Below are positions 35,854 through 44,345 of a stretch of 64,000 nucleotides of DNA, piece after piece. The DNA comes from CAYWMY01 sp046352935. GTDB lineage: Bacteria > Pseudomonadota > Gammaproteobacteria > Steroidobacterales > Steroidobacteraceae. Below the pieces are notes generated by a model that did no database searches, was not told where the DNA came from, and saw only the letters and a program-made list of their open reading frames with translations. The stretch is taken from assembly GCA_046352935.1 (NCBI GenBank), contig JAXMGR010000019.1, forward strand, positions 25,876 to 89,875, written 5' to 3'. The stretch's first letter is position 1; every line of letters starts with the position of its first letter. Both the position numbers and the translations under genes were made by a program.

Positions 35854-36786
35854 TCACGGCATCGCGTCCGCCTCGGACTTCTTCTCCGGCGGCAGGAAGT
35901 CGCGCGCCGACGCGCCGAGATCGAGGGCGACGGCGCTGGCGATGTAGATCGACGAATGCGTGCCGACGACGATGCCGACGATCAGCGCGATGGAGAAGCC
36001 GCGCAGGGCCTCGCCGCCCAGCAGCGCGAGCGCGATGACCGTGAGCAGTGTCGTGCCGGAGGTCATGATCGTCCGCGACAGCGTCTCGTTGACGGCCGCG
36101 TCCATGACCTCCTGTGGCGAGGCCTTGCGCATCGACAGGAAACGTTCGCGCACGCGGTCGAACACGACCACGGTGTCGTTCAGGGAATAGCCGATGACCG
36201 CGAGGATCGCCGCGAGCACCGACAGGTCGAAGGCCATGCCGGTCACGACGAAGAAGCCGACCACGGCGATCGGATCGTGCAGCGCAGCCAGGGTCGCCCC
36301 GACCCCGAAGCGCCAGCGGAACCGGATGGCCACGTACAGCAGGATCAGGAACAGGGTCATCACGAGCGCGAGCGCGCCCTTCTCGGCGAGCTCCTTGCCC
36401 ACCTGCGGGCCGATGGCCTCGGTGCGCTTGATCGCGACCGCCGGATCGACGGACTTCAGGGCGCTCGTCGTGCGATCGCTGATGTCCCTGGCCGCTGCAC
36501 CCTCGGCGGGCGGCAGGCGCACGAGGACGTCCGCGGCCGTACCGAAGTTCTGCACCTGCGCCTCGGCGAGGCCCGCGGCGCCGAGCGCCTTGCGGATGCG
36601 CTCGAGGTCAGCGTCCTGGCTGAAACCCGCTTCGACGACGATGCCACCCGTGAAGTCGATGCCGAACTCCGGCCCGCGCACGAACAGGGCGATGAGGGAA
36701 CCGCCGATGACGATGGCCGACGCCATGTACGACAGCCGGCGGTGTGTCATGAACCGGACGCGCGTGACGCGCTTGAAGAACTCCAT
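35854..36786 (-). CDS. secF: Protein translocase subunit SecF
   Basis: The 310-aa membrane protein has six helices and the family motifs FGIDFTGGIVVEAG, AILAVIGYSLNDTVVVFDRVRER and TLSRTIMTSGTTLL. With SecD it uses the proton gradient to pull secreted proteins through SecYEG. It follows secD by 15 bp. Confidence 0.97.
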   Translation of the reverse strand: MEFFKRVTRVRFMTHRRLSYMASAIVIGGSLIALFVRGPEFGIDFTGGIVVEAGFSQDADLERIRKALGAAGLAEAQVQNFGTAADVLVRLPPAEGAAARDISDRTTSALKSVDPAVAIKRTEAIGPQVGKELAEKGALALVMTLFLILLYVAIRFRWRFGVGATLAALHDPIAVVGFFVVTGMAFDLSVLAAILAVIGYSLNDTVVVFDRVRERFLSMRKASPQEVMDAAVNETLSRTIMTSGTTLLTVIALALLGGEALRGFSIALIVGIVVGTHSSIYIASAVALDLGASARDFLPPEKKSEADAMP

Positions 36787-36801
36787 GGTTCGACTCCCGC
36801 G

Positions 36802-38643
36802 TCAGATCGCCAGACGTTCGACGCGCCTGCGCCGGCCGTAGATCAGGTAGATGAGTGCGCGGCTGCCCATCAGCGCCGTGAACATCGAGGTCATGATGCC
36901 GACGTTCAGCACGACGGCGAAGCCGCGGATCGGGCCGGTGCCGAAGGCGAAGAGCACGATGCCGGCGATCAGTGTCGTGATGTTCGCGTCCGCGATGGAC
37001 GAGAACGCCCGCTCGAAGCCCGCCTCGATGGCCGCGCGCGGCGAATTGCCGCTGCGCAGCTCCTCGCGGATGCGTTCGTAGATCAGGATGTTGGCGTCGA
37101 CCGCCATGCCGACCGTGAGCACGATGCCGGCGATGCCGGGCAGCGTCAGCGCGGCGCCGAACATCGACAGCACCGCCGTGATCAGCACGACGTTGGCGAG
37201 CAGCACGGCGCAGGCCACGAGCCCGAACACGCGGTAGTACAGCGCCATGAACACGAACACGGCGGCGAGCCCGATCAGCAGCGCGCGGGTGCCGCGCTCG
37301 ATGTTGTCCTTGCCGAGGCTCGGGCCGATGAGGCGCTGCTCCACGATGTAGAGCGGCGCGGCCAGCGCGCCGGCGCGCAGCAGCTTGGCGAGTTCCTGGC
37401 CCTCCGAGACCGTGAGTCCCGTGATCTGGAAGCGGTTCGAGAACACGCCGCGGATGGTGGCGACGCTGATGACCTCCTCCCGCGTGCGGTCGACCACGAC
37501 CTTCTCTCCGCCACGCTCGACCTGCTCGCGCTCCTTCTCGATGAAGACGACGGCCATGGGCTTGCCGAGGTTCTCGCGCGTGGTACGCAGCATCTCGGCG
37601 CCACCGCGGCTGTCGAGCACGACGTCCACCGCGGGCTCGCCCTGCTGGAGGCTCGATGTCGCGTCCACGAGCTGCTCGCCCGTCGCGATCACGTCGCGCT
37701 TCAGCAGCACCGGGCTGCCGCTGCGGTCCTTGTAGAGCCGCGAACCGAGCGGCGCACGGCCGGTCCGGGCCGCCTCGGTCGGGCTGTTGACGCCGTCCAC
37801 GAGGCGGAACTCGAGCGTCGCCACCTTGCCGAGCACGCGCACGACTTCCGAGGCGTCCTGGATGCCGGGCAGCTGCACGGCGATGCGGTTCAGGCCCTGC
37901 CGCTGCACGATCGGCTCGGCCACGCCGAGTGCGTTGACGCGGTTGCCGAGCGAGGTGATGTTCTGCTGGATCGCGAAGTCCTGGCGCTGGCGGATCTGGT
38001 CAGGGGTCAGCTCGACGCGGATCGTGGCCCCCTCGCCCGCGGTGACCTGCAGCGCGCGGTCGTACTCGCGGATGGCCTGCAGCGCTTCCGTCTCGCGGGC
38101 CGCGTCGCGCAGCGTCACCGTCACGACGGTGCCGGCCGCGACCACGTCGGCGTAAGGGATGTCCCGGTCCCGCAGCGCCTTGCGGATGTCGCGCTCCTGC
38201 AGCTGCAGCAGCTGCTGCACGGCGCCCTGCACGTCGACCTCGTAGACGAGATAGATGCCGCCGCGCAGGTCGAGGCCCAGGCTCATGGGCTTGAGGCCGA
38301 GCGCCGTGATCCACTTCGGGGCCCGCGGGGCGAACGTGGTCGCGACCGCGTACTGGCTCTCCCACTGCCGCTCGATGGCATCACGCGCGCGCAGCTGCTC
38401 GGGCACCTCCGCGAAGCGCAGCCAGAGACGGCCCTCGCGCACATAGGCGTCCTCGTAGGAGATGCCCTCGCGCCGCAGCAGCTGCTCGAACTGCGCGGTG
38501 GACCCTTCCTCGAACAGACCCCGGTCCTTGCGCGAGAGCTGCAGCGCCGGTTCCTCACCGAAGAAGTTCGGCAGCGCCAGCACGAGGGCCACGAGCATCA
38601 CGACGAGCACCGTGATGCGCTTCCACAACGGATAGGAAATCAT
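36802..38643 (-). CDS. secD: Protein translocase subunit SecD
   Basis: The 613-aa protein has an N-terminal helix (ITVLVVMLVALVLALPNFF), a large periplasmic region with the SecD motif SLGLDLRGGIYLVYEVD, and five C-terminal helices with GMAVDANILIYERIREEL. It is the partner of SecF. The order tgt-yajC-secD-secF is conserved in Gammaproteobacteria. Confidence 0.97.
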   Translation of the reverse strand: MISYPLWKRITVLVVMLVALVLALPNFFGEEPALQLSRKDRGLFEEGSTAQFEQLLRREGISYEDAYVREGRLWLRFAEVPEQLRARDAIERQWESQYAVATTFAPRAPKWITALGLKPMSLGLDLRGGIYLVYEVDVQGAVQQLLQLQERDIRKALRDRDIPYADVVAAGTVVTVTLRDAARETEALQAIREYDRALQVTAGEGATIRVELTPDQIRQRQDFAIQQNITSLGNRVNALGVAEPIVQRQGLNRIAVQLPGIQDASEVVRVLGKVATLEFRLVDGVNSPTEAARTGRAPLGSRLYKDRSGSPVLLKRDVIATGEQLVDATSSLQQGEPAVDVVLDSRGGAEMLRTTRENLGKPMAVVFIEKEREQVERGGEKVVVDRTREEVISVATIRGVFSNRFQITGLTVSEGQELAKLLRAGALAAPLYIVEQRLIGPSLGKDNIERGTRALLIGLAAVFVFMALYYRVFGLVACAVLLANVVLITAVLSMFGAALTLPGIAGIVLTVGMAVDANILIYERIREELRSGNSPRAAIEAGFERAFSSIADANITTLIAGIVLFAFGTGPIRGFAVVLNVGIMTSMFTALMGSRALIYLIYGRRRRVERLAI

Positions 38644-38668
38644 GCGGAGACGCCTGGAAGATGCCGGC

Positions 38669-39004
38669 TCAGGCCGACTTGACCGTGCCCTTGGGCATGA
38701 GCTGGCCGACCTGCGCCTTCTGGACCTTGATCGTGACGCCGGAGGCCACTTCGACGCTGACGAAGGTCTCGCCGACGTCGGTGATCCGGCCGAGCAGCCC
38801 GCCGGAGGTCACGACCTCGTCGCCGTTCTGCAGCTTCGAGAGCATCTCGCGATGTTCCTTCGCGCGCTTGGTCTGCGGCCGGATCATGAGGAAGTAGAAC
38901 ACGACGAACAGCAGTGCGAGCGGCGCCATCTGCACCAGAAAGTTCGGCTGGGCCGCGCCGGCGCCGGCGGCCTGGGCCATGGCAGTCTCGATCAGGAAAT
39001 CCAT
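38669..39004 (-). CDS. yajC: Sec translocon accessory protein YajC
   Basis: The 111-aa protein has one transmembrane helix (LVQMAPLALLFVVFYFLMIRPQ) and a small cytoplasmic beta-domain (NGDEVVTSGGLLGRITDVGE). GGGGAG lies 5 bases before the ATG at 39004. It sits between tgt and secD as usual. Confidence 0.96.
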   Translation of the reverse strand: MDFLIETAMAQAAGAGAAQPNFLVQMAPLALLFVVFYFLMIRPQTKRAKEHREMLSKLQNGDEVVTSGGLLGRITDVGETFVSVEVASGVTIKVQKAQVGQLMPKGTVKSA

Positions 39005-39021
39005 GATGCTCCCCGAAGTTC

Positions 39022-39061
39022 GGCCGGCGTCCGCCGCCGGCCAGTGACCCCAAAAAAGGGG
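39022..39061. other. Two short dyads in the tgt-yajC gap
   Basis: The 62-bp gap has a perfect 8-bp hairpin, GGCCGGCG/CGCCGGCC with 5-base loop (39022-39042), and a small CCCC-AAAAAA-GGGG dyad (39048-39061). Neither is followed by a T-run in the tgt direction, so a terminator is not supported. They may form a processing or attenuation structure between tgt and yajC. Confidence 0.3.
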
Positions 39062-39066
39062 GCCGA

Positions 39067-40185
39067 TTATGCCACAGCGTCGCCGCCCTGCCGGGCCGCC
39101 CGGAAATCCCGGGCCCAGGCGTCCAGGACACCCGCACGGATGGCCTCGCGCAGCTGGCGCATCAGGTCCAGGTAATGGAACAGGTTGTGGACGGTGTTGA
39201 GCCGGCTGCCGAGGATCTCGCCGCAGCGGTCGAGGTGCCGGAGATAGGCCCGGCTGTAGTGGCGGCAGGTATAGCAGCCGCAGCTCTCGTCCACGGGTGC
39301 GGTGTCCTCGGCGTGGCGGGCGTTGCGGATGTTGATGACGCCCGCGCGCGTGAACAGGTGGCCGTTGCGGGCGTGCCGCGTCGGCATGACACAGTCGAAC
39401 AGGTCGATGCCGCGCCGCACGGCCTCGACGATGTCCTCGGGCCGCCCGACGCCCATCAGGTAGCGGGGCCGCTCTGCGGCCATGAGCGGCACGGTACCCT
39501 CGATCACGCGCAGGCGCTCCTCCTCGGGCTCGCCGACGGCGAGCCCGCCGAGCGCGAGGCCCTCGAAACCGACCCGCTCGAGGCCCTCCAGCGAAGCCTG
39601 GCGCAGCGGCAGGTGCGTGCCACCCTGCACGATGCCGAACAGCACGCCGCAGCCGGGCAGCGCGTCGTAGGCCCTGCGGCTGCGCGCCGACCAGCGCAGC
39701 GACAGCTCCATGGACTTCCGCGCCTCGCTCTCGGTCGCCGGATAGGGCGTGCACTCGTCGAAGACCATCGCGATGTCGGAGTCGAGCGCGCGCTGCACCT
39801 CCATGGACCGCTCCGGCGTCAGCATCACCGCCGCGCCGTCCACGGGCGAGCGGAAGCGCACGCCCTCCTCGGTGAGCTTGCGCATCTTCGCGAGACTGAA
39901 CACCTGGAAGCCGCCGGAGTCCGTGAGGATCGGCCGCGTCCAGTGCATGAAACCATGGAGCCCCCCGTGCCGCCGGATGATCTCCGTCCCCGGGCGCAGC
40001 ATCAGGTGGAAGGTGTTGCCGAGCACGATCTCGGCGCCGGCGTCGACGAGTTCCTCCGGCGTCATCGCCTTGACCGTGCCGTAGGTGCCGACCGGCATGA
40101 ATGCGGGCGTCTGCACACTGCCGTGTGCGAGCGAGAGCACGCCGCAGCGCGCGGCGCCGTCCACGGCCTGGATCTCGAACTTCAA
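39067..40185 (-). CDS. tgt: tRNA-guanine transglycosylase
   Basis: The 372-aa enzyme exchanges G34 for preQ1 in tRNAs for Asp, Asn, His and Tyr. Motifs: TDSGGFQVFSL, GIVQGGTHLPLRQASLEGL, MGVGRPEDIVEAVRRGIDLFDCV, and the zinc site CGCYTC with the histidine of NTVHNLFHY. It starts with TTG at 40185, overlapping the queA stop (TTGA) and with GGGGAG 7 bases upstream. It acts directly before QueA in the queuosine pathway. Confidence 0.97.
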   Translation of the reverse strand: MKFEIQAVDGAARCGVLSLAHGSVQTPAFMPVGTYGTVKAMTPEELVDAGAEIVLGNTFHLMLRPGTEIIRRHGGLHGFMHWTRPILTDSGGFQVFSLAKMRKLTEEGVRFRSPVDGAAVMLTPERSMEVQRALDSDIAMVFDECTPYPATESEARKSMELSLRWSARSRRAYDALPGCGVLFGIVQGGTHLPLRQASLEGLERVGFEGLALGGLAVGEPEEERLRVIEGTVPLMAAERPRYLMGVGRPEDIVEAVRRGIDLFDCVMPTRHARNGHLFTRAGVINIRNARHAEDTAPVDESCGCYTCRHYSRAYLRHLDRCGEILGSRLNTVHNLFHYLDLMRQLREAIRAGVLDAWARDFRAARQGGDAVA

Positions 40186-41270
40186 GCGCGGCTCCCCGGC
40201 GCGAGCGCCCGTGGATCGGGGGTGATGAACATGGCGTCACCGTAGCTGAAGAAGCGGTAGCGCTCGTGCACCGCATGGGCATAGGCCGCGAGCACTCGTT
40301 CGCGGCCCGCGAAGGCCGAGACCAGCATAAGCAGCGTGGACTCCGGCAGATGGAAGTTGGTGAGCAGCGCATCAACCACCCGGAACCTGAAACCCGGCAG
40401 GATGAAGATGTCGGTGTCGCCCGTGAGCGGCTGCAGGGTTCCCGACCGCGCCGCCGATTCGAGCGCGCGGACGACCGTCGTGCCCACCGCGACCACGCGC
40501 CCGCCCCGCCGGTGCGCGGCCGCGACTTCGTCGACGACGGTGCGGGGAACGTCGACTGCCTCGGCGTGCATGCGGTGCTGCGCGACTTCGTCGGTGCGCA
40601 CCGGCTGGAAGGTGCCGGCGCCGACGTGCAGCGTGAGCGTCGTGGTGGCGACGCCCCGTGCGCGCAGAGTCCCGAGCATGGCTGCATCGAAGTGCAGGCC
40701 GGCCGTGGGCGCCGCCACGGCGCCGGGTGAGCGCGCGAACACCGTCTGGTAGCGCTCGCGATCCAGCGCCGTCTCCGCCCGCTCGATGTACGGCGGCAGG
40801 GGCATGGCGCCGTGCGCCTCGAAATACGCCGCCACCTCGCGATCGAGTTCGAACTCGACGAGATCATCCTGATGCCCGATGGCGACCGCGCGGGCCGCAC
40901 CCGGCAGCTCGATGCGCTGGCCCGGGCGGAAACCCTTGCTGGAACGCGCGTGCGCAAGGAAGCGGCGTGGACCCAGCACGCGCTCGAGCAGCAGTTCCAC
41001 CGCGCCGCCCGTCGGCTTGCGACCGAACACGCGCGCAGGCAGCACACGCGTGTCGTTCATCACCAGCAGGTCGCCGGGAGCCAGCAGCGACGGCAGATCC
41101 GCGAACACCAGGTCGCGCAGCGCACCGCTCGCACCCTCGAGCACGAGCAGCCGGCTCGCGCCGCGTTCAGGGGCCGGCTGCTGCGCAATGAGCTCCGGCG
41201 GCAGGTCGAAATGGAAGTCGGCACGGCTCAGCGGCCGTTCCGGCACGGAGCCGGTCGCGGCGATGTCCAT
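40182..41270 (-). CDS. queA: S-adenosylmethionine:tRNA ribosyltransferase-isomerase QueA
   Basis: The 362-aa enzyme transfers and isomerises the ribosyl group of SAM onto preQ1 in tRNA to give epoxyqueuosine. Family segments are DFHFDLPPELIAQQP, MNDTRVLPARVFGRK, APTAGLHFD, HVGAGTFQPVRT and LPESTLLMLVSAFAG. It starts 5 bp after the PDZ gene and overlaps tgt by 4 bp. The 5-bp gap gives it no room for a promoter, so it is co-transcribed with the PDZ gene. Confidence 0.97.
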   Translation of the reverse strand: MDIAATGSVPERPLSRADFHFDLPPELIAQQPAPERGASRLLVLEGASGALRDLVFADLPSLLAPGDLLVMNDTRVLPARVFGRKPTGGAVELLLERVLGPRRFLAHARSSKGFRPGQRIELPGAARAVAIGHQDDLVEFELDREVAAYFEAHGAMPLPPYIERAETALDRERYQTVFARSPGAVAAPTAGLHFDAAMLGTLRARGVATTTLTLHVGAGTFQPVRTDEVAQHRMHAEAVDVPRTVVDEVAAAHRRGGRVVAVGTTVVRALESAARSGTLQPLTGDTDIFILPGFRFRVVDALLTNFHLPESTLLMLVSAFAGRERVLAAYAHAVHERYRFFSYGDAMFITPDPRALAPGSRA

Positions 41271-41275
41271 GATCG

Positions 41276-42145
41276 TCAGGGCCCGGGCGGCGGCGGAGCG
41301 ACAGGTTCGCCGGGGGCCGGAACCGGTGCACGCCGGTAACGGACGGGCCCGCCCTCGTCCGCGGGCATGGTCACGTCGAGCCGGAGCGGCTTGCGCTGCC
41401 TGAGGACCTGCAGCGTGAGCTTCTCGCCCGGACCGTAGCTCTGCAGGATGCGCCACGCGTGCGCCGCGCTCTGCGGCACGCGGCCGTCGATGGCCGTGAG
41501 CACGTCCCCGTCTTCGAGCCGCAGCGGGCTGTCCAGGGGCGCGCGCAGGACCAGCACACCCTGCCCCGCGCCGAAATAGCGCCCGAGCTTCGGTGTGAGG
41601 CTCGCGAGCCGCAGCGTGTCGGCATCCTCGTCGTCGACACCGAGCCCCTCGCCGAGACAGGCCGCCATGCGCGGCAGCGACAGCATGCCGGGCAACCGCC
41701 CGAGATCACCGGGCGCGTCGAGTGCCTCGTCGAAGTACGGAGCATCCGGCGACAGGACACCCGCATCGACAAAGACGCTGAGAGGCCGTCCCTCGCGATG
41801 CAGGTCGAGCGCCACGCGCCGGCCCGGCCCGACATCGCGCATCGCGTGCGCCACATCGTGACCGCTCCTCATGGGCCGGCCATCGAGCGCGACGATGACG
41901 TCGCCCGGAAGGACGCCCGCCGCAGCCGCGGGACCGCCGGGCGAAACCGCGGCGACCGTCACGCCACGCGAATCGGCGGTCGATGCGACCCGGATGCCGA
42001 GCACCCCGTGGTCGGGGGTGCGCACGTTCAGGCGCGCACGCCCCGGAAACTCGTCGCCGGCGGCGGGCGCGGCAGCCCACGCACCGCCGAAGTGGAAGCC
42101 TGCGGTGACGACGATGACGACCAGCGGCAGAACAGTGGTTCTCAT
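41276..42145 (-). CDS. Exported protein with two PDZ domains
   Basis: The 289-aa protein has a signal peptide (VLPLVVIVVTAGFHFGGAWAAA). A first PDZ domain follows at about residues 45-120 (VLGIRVASTADSRG, GVLPGDVIVALDGRPM), and a second near 200-270 (GQGVLVLRAPLDSPL, EDGDVLTAIDGRVP). There is no serine-protease domain, so it is not DegP; it may be a periplasmic adaptor. The start at 42145 has GGAG 6 bases upstream; a GTG four codons earlier lies within that ribosome site. It is first in the queA-tgt-yajC-secDF run, an unusual neighbour. Confidence 0.85.
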   Translation of the reverse strand: MRTTVLPLVVIVVTAGFHFGGAWAAAPAAGDEFPGRARLNVRTPDHGVLGIRVASTADSRGVTVAAVSPGGPAAAAGVLPGDVIVALDGRPMRSGHDVAHAMRDVGPGRRVALDLHREGRPLSVFVDAGVLSPDAPYFDEALDAPGDLGRLPGMLSLPRMAACLGEGLGVDDEDADTLRLASLTPKLGRYFGAGQGVLVLRAPLDSPLRLEDGDVLTAIDGRVPQSAAHAWRILQSYGPGEKLTLQVLRQRKPLRLDVTMPADEGGPVRYRRAPVPAPGEPVAPPPPGP

Positions 42146-42212
42146 GCGGATCTCCACGCGGCGGGGAAGCCGCGGTCGGTGGTGGATCCCCGTGGTGTGA
42201 ACAGGCCCTCGG

Positions 42213-42299
42213 TGGTGCCGGTGCTCGGACTCGAACCGAGACGAACTTGCGTTCGGTAGATTTTGAGTCTACTGCGTCTACCAATTCCGCCACACCGGC
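42213..42299 (-). tRNA. tRNA-Leu (anticodon CAA)
   Basis: The 87-nt gene has acceptor stem GCCGGTG/CACCGGC, a D-loop with GGTAGAC, anticodon stem GTAGA/TCTAC with loop CTCAAAA (anticodon CAA, reading UUG), and a long variable arm (GAACGCAAGTTC) typical of class II tRNAs. The TTCGAGT T-loop, discriminator A and an encoded CCA are present. It closely resembles E. coli leuX. It lies on the minus strand just upstream of the PDZ-queA-tgt operon. Confidence 0.97.
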
Positions 42300-42473
42300 C
42301 GCGGGTGACGTCGCGCGGCCGCAAGGCTACACGCGGCGCGGGCGCGTGGCTAGGCGCCTGGCGGGGCCGCCCGCGAGCCGCTTCGACGCGGCGGGCGAAC
42401 GGATGAACAGCGCGACTCGCGGAACCTCGGCGGACCGGGTCCGGACCGCCGCCGGAAAGGGCACAATGGCGTC

Positions 42474-43028
42474 ATGAAATATTGTCCCGACTGCGGCCAG
42501 CCGGTCGAGCAGCGCGTGCCGGAGGGGGACACGCTGCCACGGCACGTCTGCACCGTCTGCAGCACCATCCACTATCACAACCCGAAGCTCGTCGTCGGCT
42601 GCGTGCCGGAACACGACGGACGCATCCTGCTCTGCCGCCGCGCCATCGAGCCGCGGCGCGGCTACTGGACCATCCCGGCGGGTTTCATGGAGAACGGCGA
42701 GACCCTGCAGCAGGCCGCCGCACGCGAGTCGTGGGAAGAGGCCCTCGCCGAGGTGCGGATCGGGTCGCTGCTCGCGATCGTGCACGTGCTGCACGCGCAT
42801 CAGGTGCACGTGATGTTCCGCGCCGACCTCCCCGAGCCGCGTTACGGCGTGGGCACCGAGAGCCTCGAGGTCGAACTGGTCGAACCGGCCGCGATTCCCT
42901 GGGACGACATCGCCTTTCCGAGCGTTCGCTTCGCGCTCGAGCGCTATCTCACCGACCGGCGGGACGGCGTGGCGGGCCTGCATTTCCATGAAATCGACCT
43001 GCACCGCCCGGGACGACGGCGGACTTGA
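42474..43028 (+). CDS. Nudix hydrolase with N-terminal zinc ribbon
   Basis: The 184-aa protein opens with a zinc ribbon (C4-x2-C7, then C26-x2-C29), followed by a Nudix domain with the box GFMENGETLQQAAARESWEEA. The catalytic glutamates are present, but the glycine that normally follows EEx is leucine (EEALAEV). It resembles the NudC-like ADP-ribose/NADH pyrophosphatase group. The nucleotide substrate is not determined. It stands alone between the tRNA and fdxA. Confidence 0.9.
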   Translation: MKYCPDCGQPVEQRVPEGDTLPRHVCTVCSTIHYHNPKLVVGCVPEHDGRILLCRRAIEPRRGYWTIPAGFMENGETLQQAAARESWEEALAEVRIGSLLAIVHVLHAHQVHVMFRADLPEPRYGVGTESLEVELVEPAAIPWDDIAFPSVRFALERYLTDRRDGVAGLHFHEIDLHRPGRRRT

Positions 43029-43143
43029 GACCCGGTCCGGATGATCTCCGCGACCTCGGCCGACCGCGCGGCCTGTGGCACAATGACTGCCCCCTCATGA
43101 GGCACCGGAGCCGGTCTTCGCCAATGGACCGGGACGATCTGCG

Positions 43144-43467
43144 ATGACTTTTGTCGTTACCGAAAACTGCATCAAGTGCAAGTACATGGATTGCGTGGAA
43201 GTGTGTCCTGTCGACTGCTTCCACATGGGCCCGAACTTCCTGGTCATCGACCCGGACGAGTGCATCGACTGCACGCTGTGCGAGCCCGAATGCCCGGCCG
43301 AAGCGATCTTCTCCGAGGAAGAGGTTCCCGCCGGACAGGAGCAGTTCAAGGCCCTGAACGCGGAACTCGCGAAGCAGTGGCCTGTGATCACGGAGCGCGG
43401 GGAACCCCCCGCCGACGCCGATCAGTGGAAGGGCGTCGGCGACAAGCTCAAGCTGCTGGAGCGCTGA
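43144..43467 (+). CDS. fdxA: 7Fe ferredoxin FdxA ([3Fe-4S][4Fe-4S])
   Basis: The 107-aa protein closely resembles Azotobacter vinelandii ferredoxin I along its length. Cluster cysteines lie in CIKCKYMDCVEVCPVDC and ECIDCTLCEPECP; by analogy with that protein, the first, third and last of these bind the 3Fe cluster and the others the 4Fe cluster. It is a low-potential electron carrier. It is monocistronic and convergent with the DsbC-like gene. Confidence 0.96.
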   Translation: MTFVVTENCIKCKYMDCVEVCPVDCFHMGPNFLVIDPDECIDCTLCEPECPAEAIFSEEEVPAGQEQFKALNAELAKQWPVITERGEPPADADQWKGVGDKLKLLER

Positions 43468-43474
43468 GGCCCCG

Positions 43475-43505
43475 GTCGCGGCGCGCCCCTCGGGGGCGCC
43501 GCGAC
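43475..43505. terminator. Strong hairpin between fdxA and dsbC-like stop codons
   Basis: The arms GTCGCGGCGCGCCCC (43475-43489) and GGGGCGCCGCGAC (43493-43505) pair along 13 bp with a 2-base bulge and a 3-base loop. It fills the whole 39-bp gap between two convergent stops. It has no T-run in either direction, so it may act as a Rho-assisted or RNA-stabilising structure. Confidence 0.55.
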
Positions 43506-43506
43506 G

Positions 43507-44253
43507 TCATCGAGTCTGCGTCGTCGAGGCGGGACCCGGGGTCGTCTGCAGCCGCTTGACCCGGTCCGCGAGCGCATCCGGCGGCATGTACCCCGGGATC
43601 AGGTCGCCCGCGGCGGTCACGATGCCGGGCGTCCCGGAAATGCCCACGTCCTGACCCAGCTGGAAGCTGCGCGTCACGGCGTCGGTCCTGCAGGCGGCCT
43701 TCGGCAGGTTCTCACCGCGCTTGGCCCGCGTCAGTGCGTCCCTGCGGTCCTTCGCGCACAGCACAGCCTCGGCCTTGCGCCACGATTCAGTGCCCGGTCC
43801 GCTGCGCGGATACATCAGGTAACGCACGCGCAGACCGAGGCGGTTGATCTCGGCGATCTCGTTGTGGAGCTTGCGGCAGTAGGCGCAATCGACATCCGTG
43901 AACACGTCGATCGTGTAGCGCGCATCGGCCGGACCGAAGATCACCGCGTCCGAATCCGGGAACGCCGCGAGCAGGCCGGCGCGCACGCTCGTGCGACGCC
44001 GCTCGGTCAGGTTGTCGCGCGTATCCATGTCGTACACGTCGCCATGGATGTAGAACCGGCCGTCGGCGGTGACGTAGGCGATCTCGGCCCCGGAGGAGAC
44101 CTCGAACAACCCGGGCACGGGACCCGATCGCACGTCCTCGACGCGGATGTCCAGTTTCCGCGCGATGTCGGCGCGCACGTCGGCCACCGCCGGTACCGAC
44201 AGCACGAGCCATGCCGTACAGGCGAACGCGAGCCTCTGCAGGGAAATGTTCAA
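43507..44253 (-). CDS. dsbC: DsbC-like thiol:disulfide interchange protein
   Basis: The 248-aa periplasmic protein has a signal peptide (LQRLAFACTAWLVLSVPAVAD), a DsbC/G dimerisation domain (about 25-85) and a thioredoxin fold with active site DCAYCRKLH. The E. coli DsbC motif is CGYC; here it is CAYC. Further cysteines (VLCAKDR, AACRTD) match the structural pair of DsbC. The start is set at TTG 44253, which has GGAGG 6 bases upstream and gives a clean signal peptide; an ATG ten codons earlier (44283) is possible. It follows xerD by about 90 bp on the same strand, as dsbC follows xerD in E. coli. Confidence 0.9.
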   Translation of the reverse strand: MNISLQRLAFACTAWLVLSVPAVADVRADIARKLDIRVEDVRSGPVPGLFEVSSGAEIAYVTADGRFYIHGDVYDMDTRDNLTERRRTSVRAGLLAAFPDSDAVIFGPADARYTIDVFTDVDCAYCRKLHNEIAEINRLGLRVRYLMYPRSGPGTESWRKAEAVLCAKDRRDALTRAKRGENLPKAACRTDAVTRSFQLGQDVGISGTPGIVTAAGDLIPGYMPPDALADRVKRLQTTPGPASTTQTR

Positions 44254-44345
44254 CGGCAGCCTCCGGGAAGAGCACTGGATCATGGGACCCGCCGCCGCGC
44301 CGGGGGTTCCCGCGGGCGCGCAGTCTAGCACCGGAGGAGGACGGA

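Noticed and set aside
34836..38682. Very long open frame on the plus strand, antisense to uppP, TerC and secDF
   Set aside because: Its translation is rich in Arg, Asp, His and Glu with no domain, and it runs through well-supported genes on the other strand. Long antisense frames are expected in such high-GC DNA. The same applies to antisense frames over the TonB genes (3254-5485, 10342-12330) and the PQQ dehydrogenase gene (6675-8696).
39022..39061. Rho-independent terminator between tgt and yajC
   Set aside because: The hairpins lack a T-run in the direction of transcription, and yajC's ribosome site follows immediately.
42213..42299. tRNA-Leu as an integration site for a genomic island
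   Set aside because: No repeated 3' tRNA fragment or integrase was seen, and flanking genes are conserved house-keeping genes.
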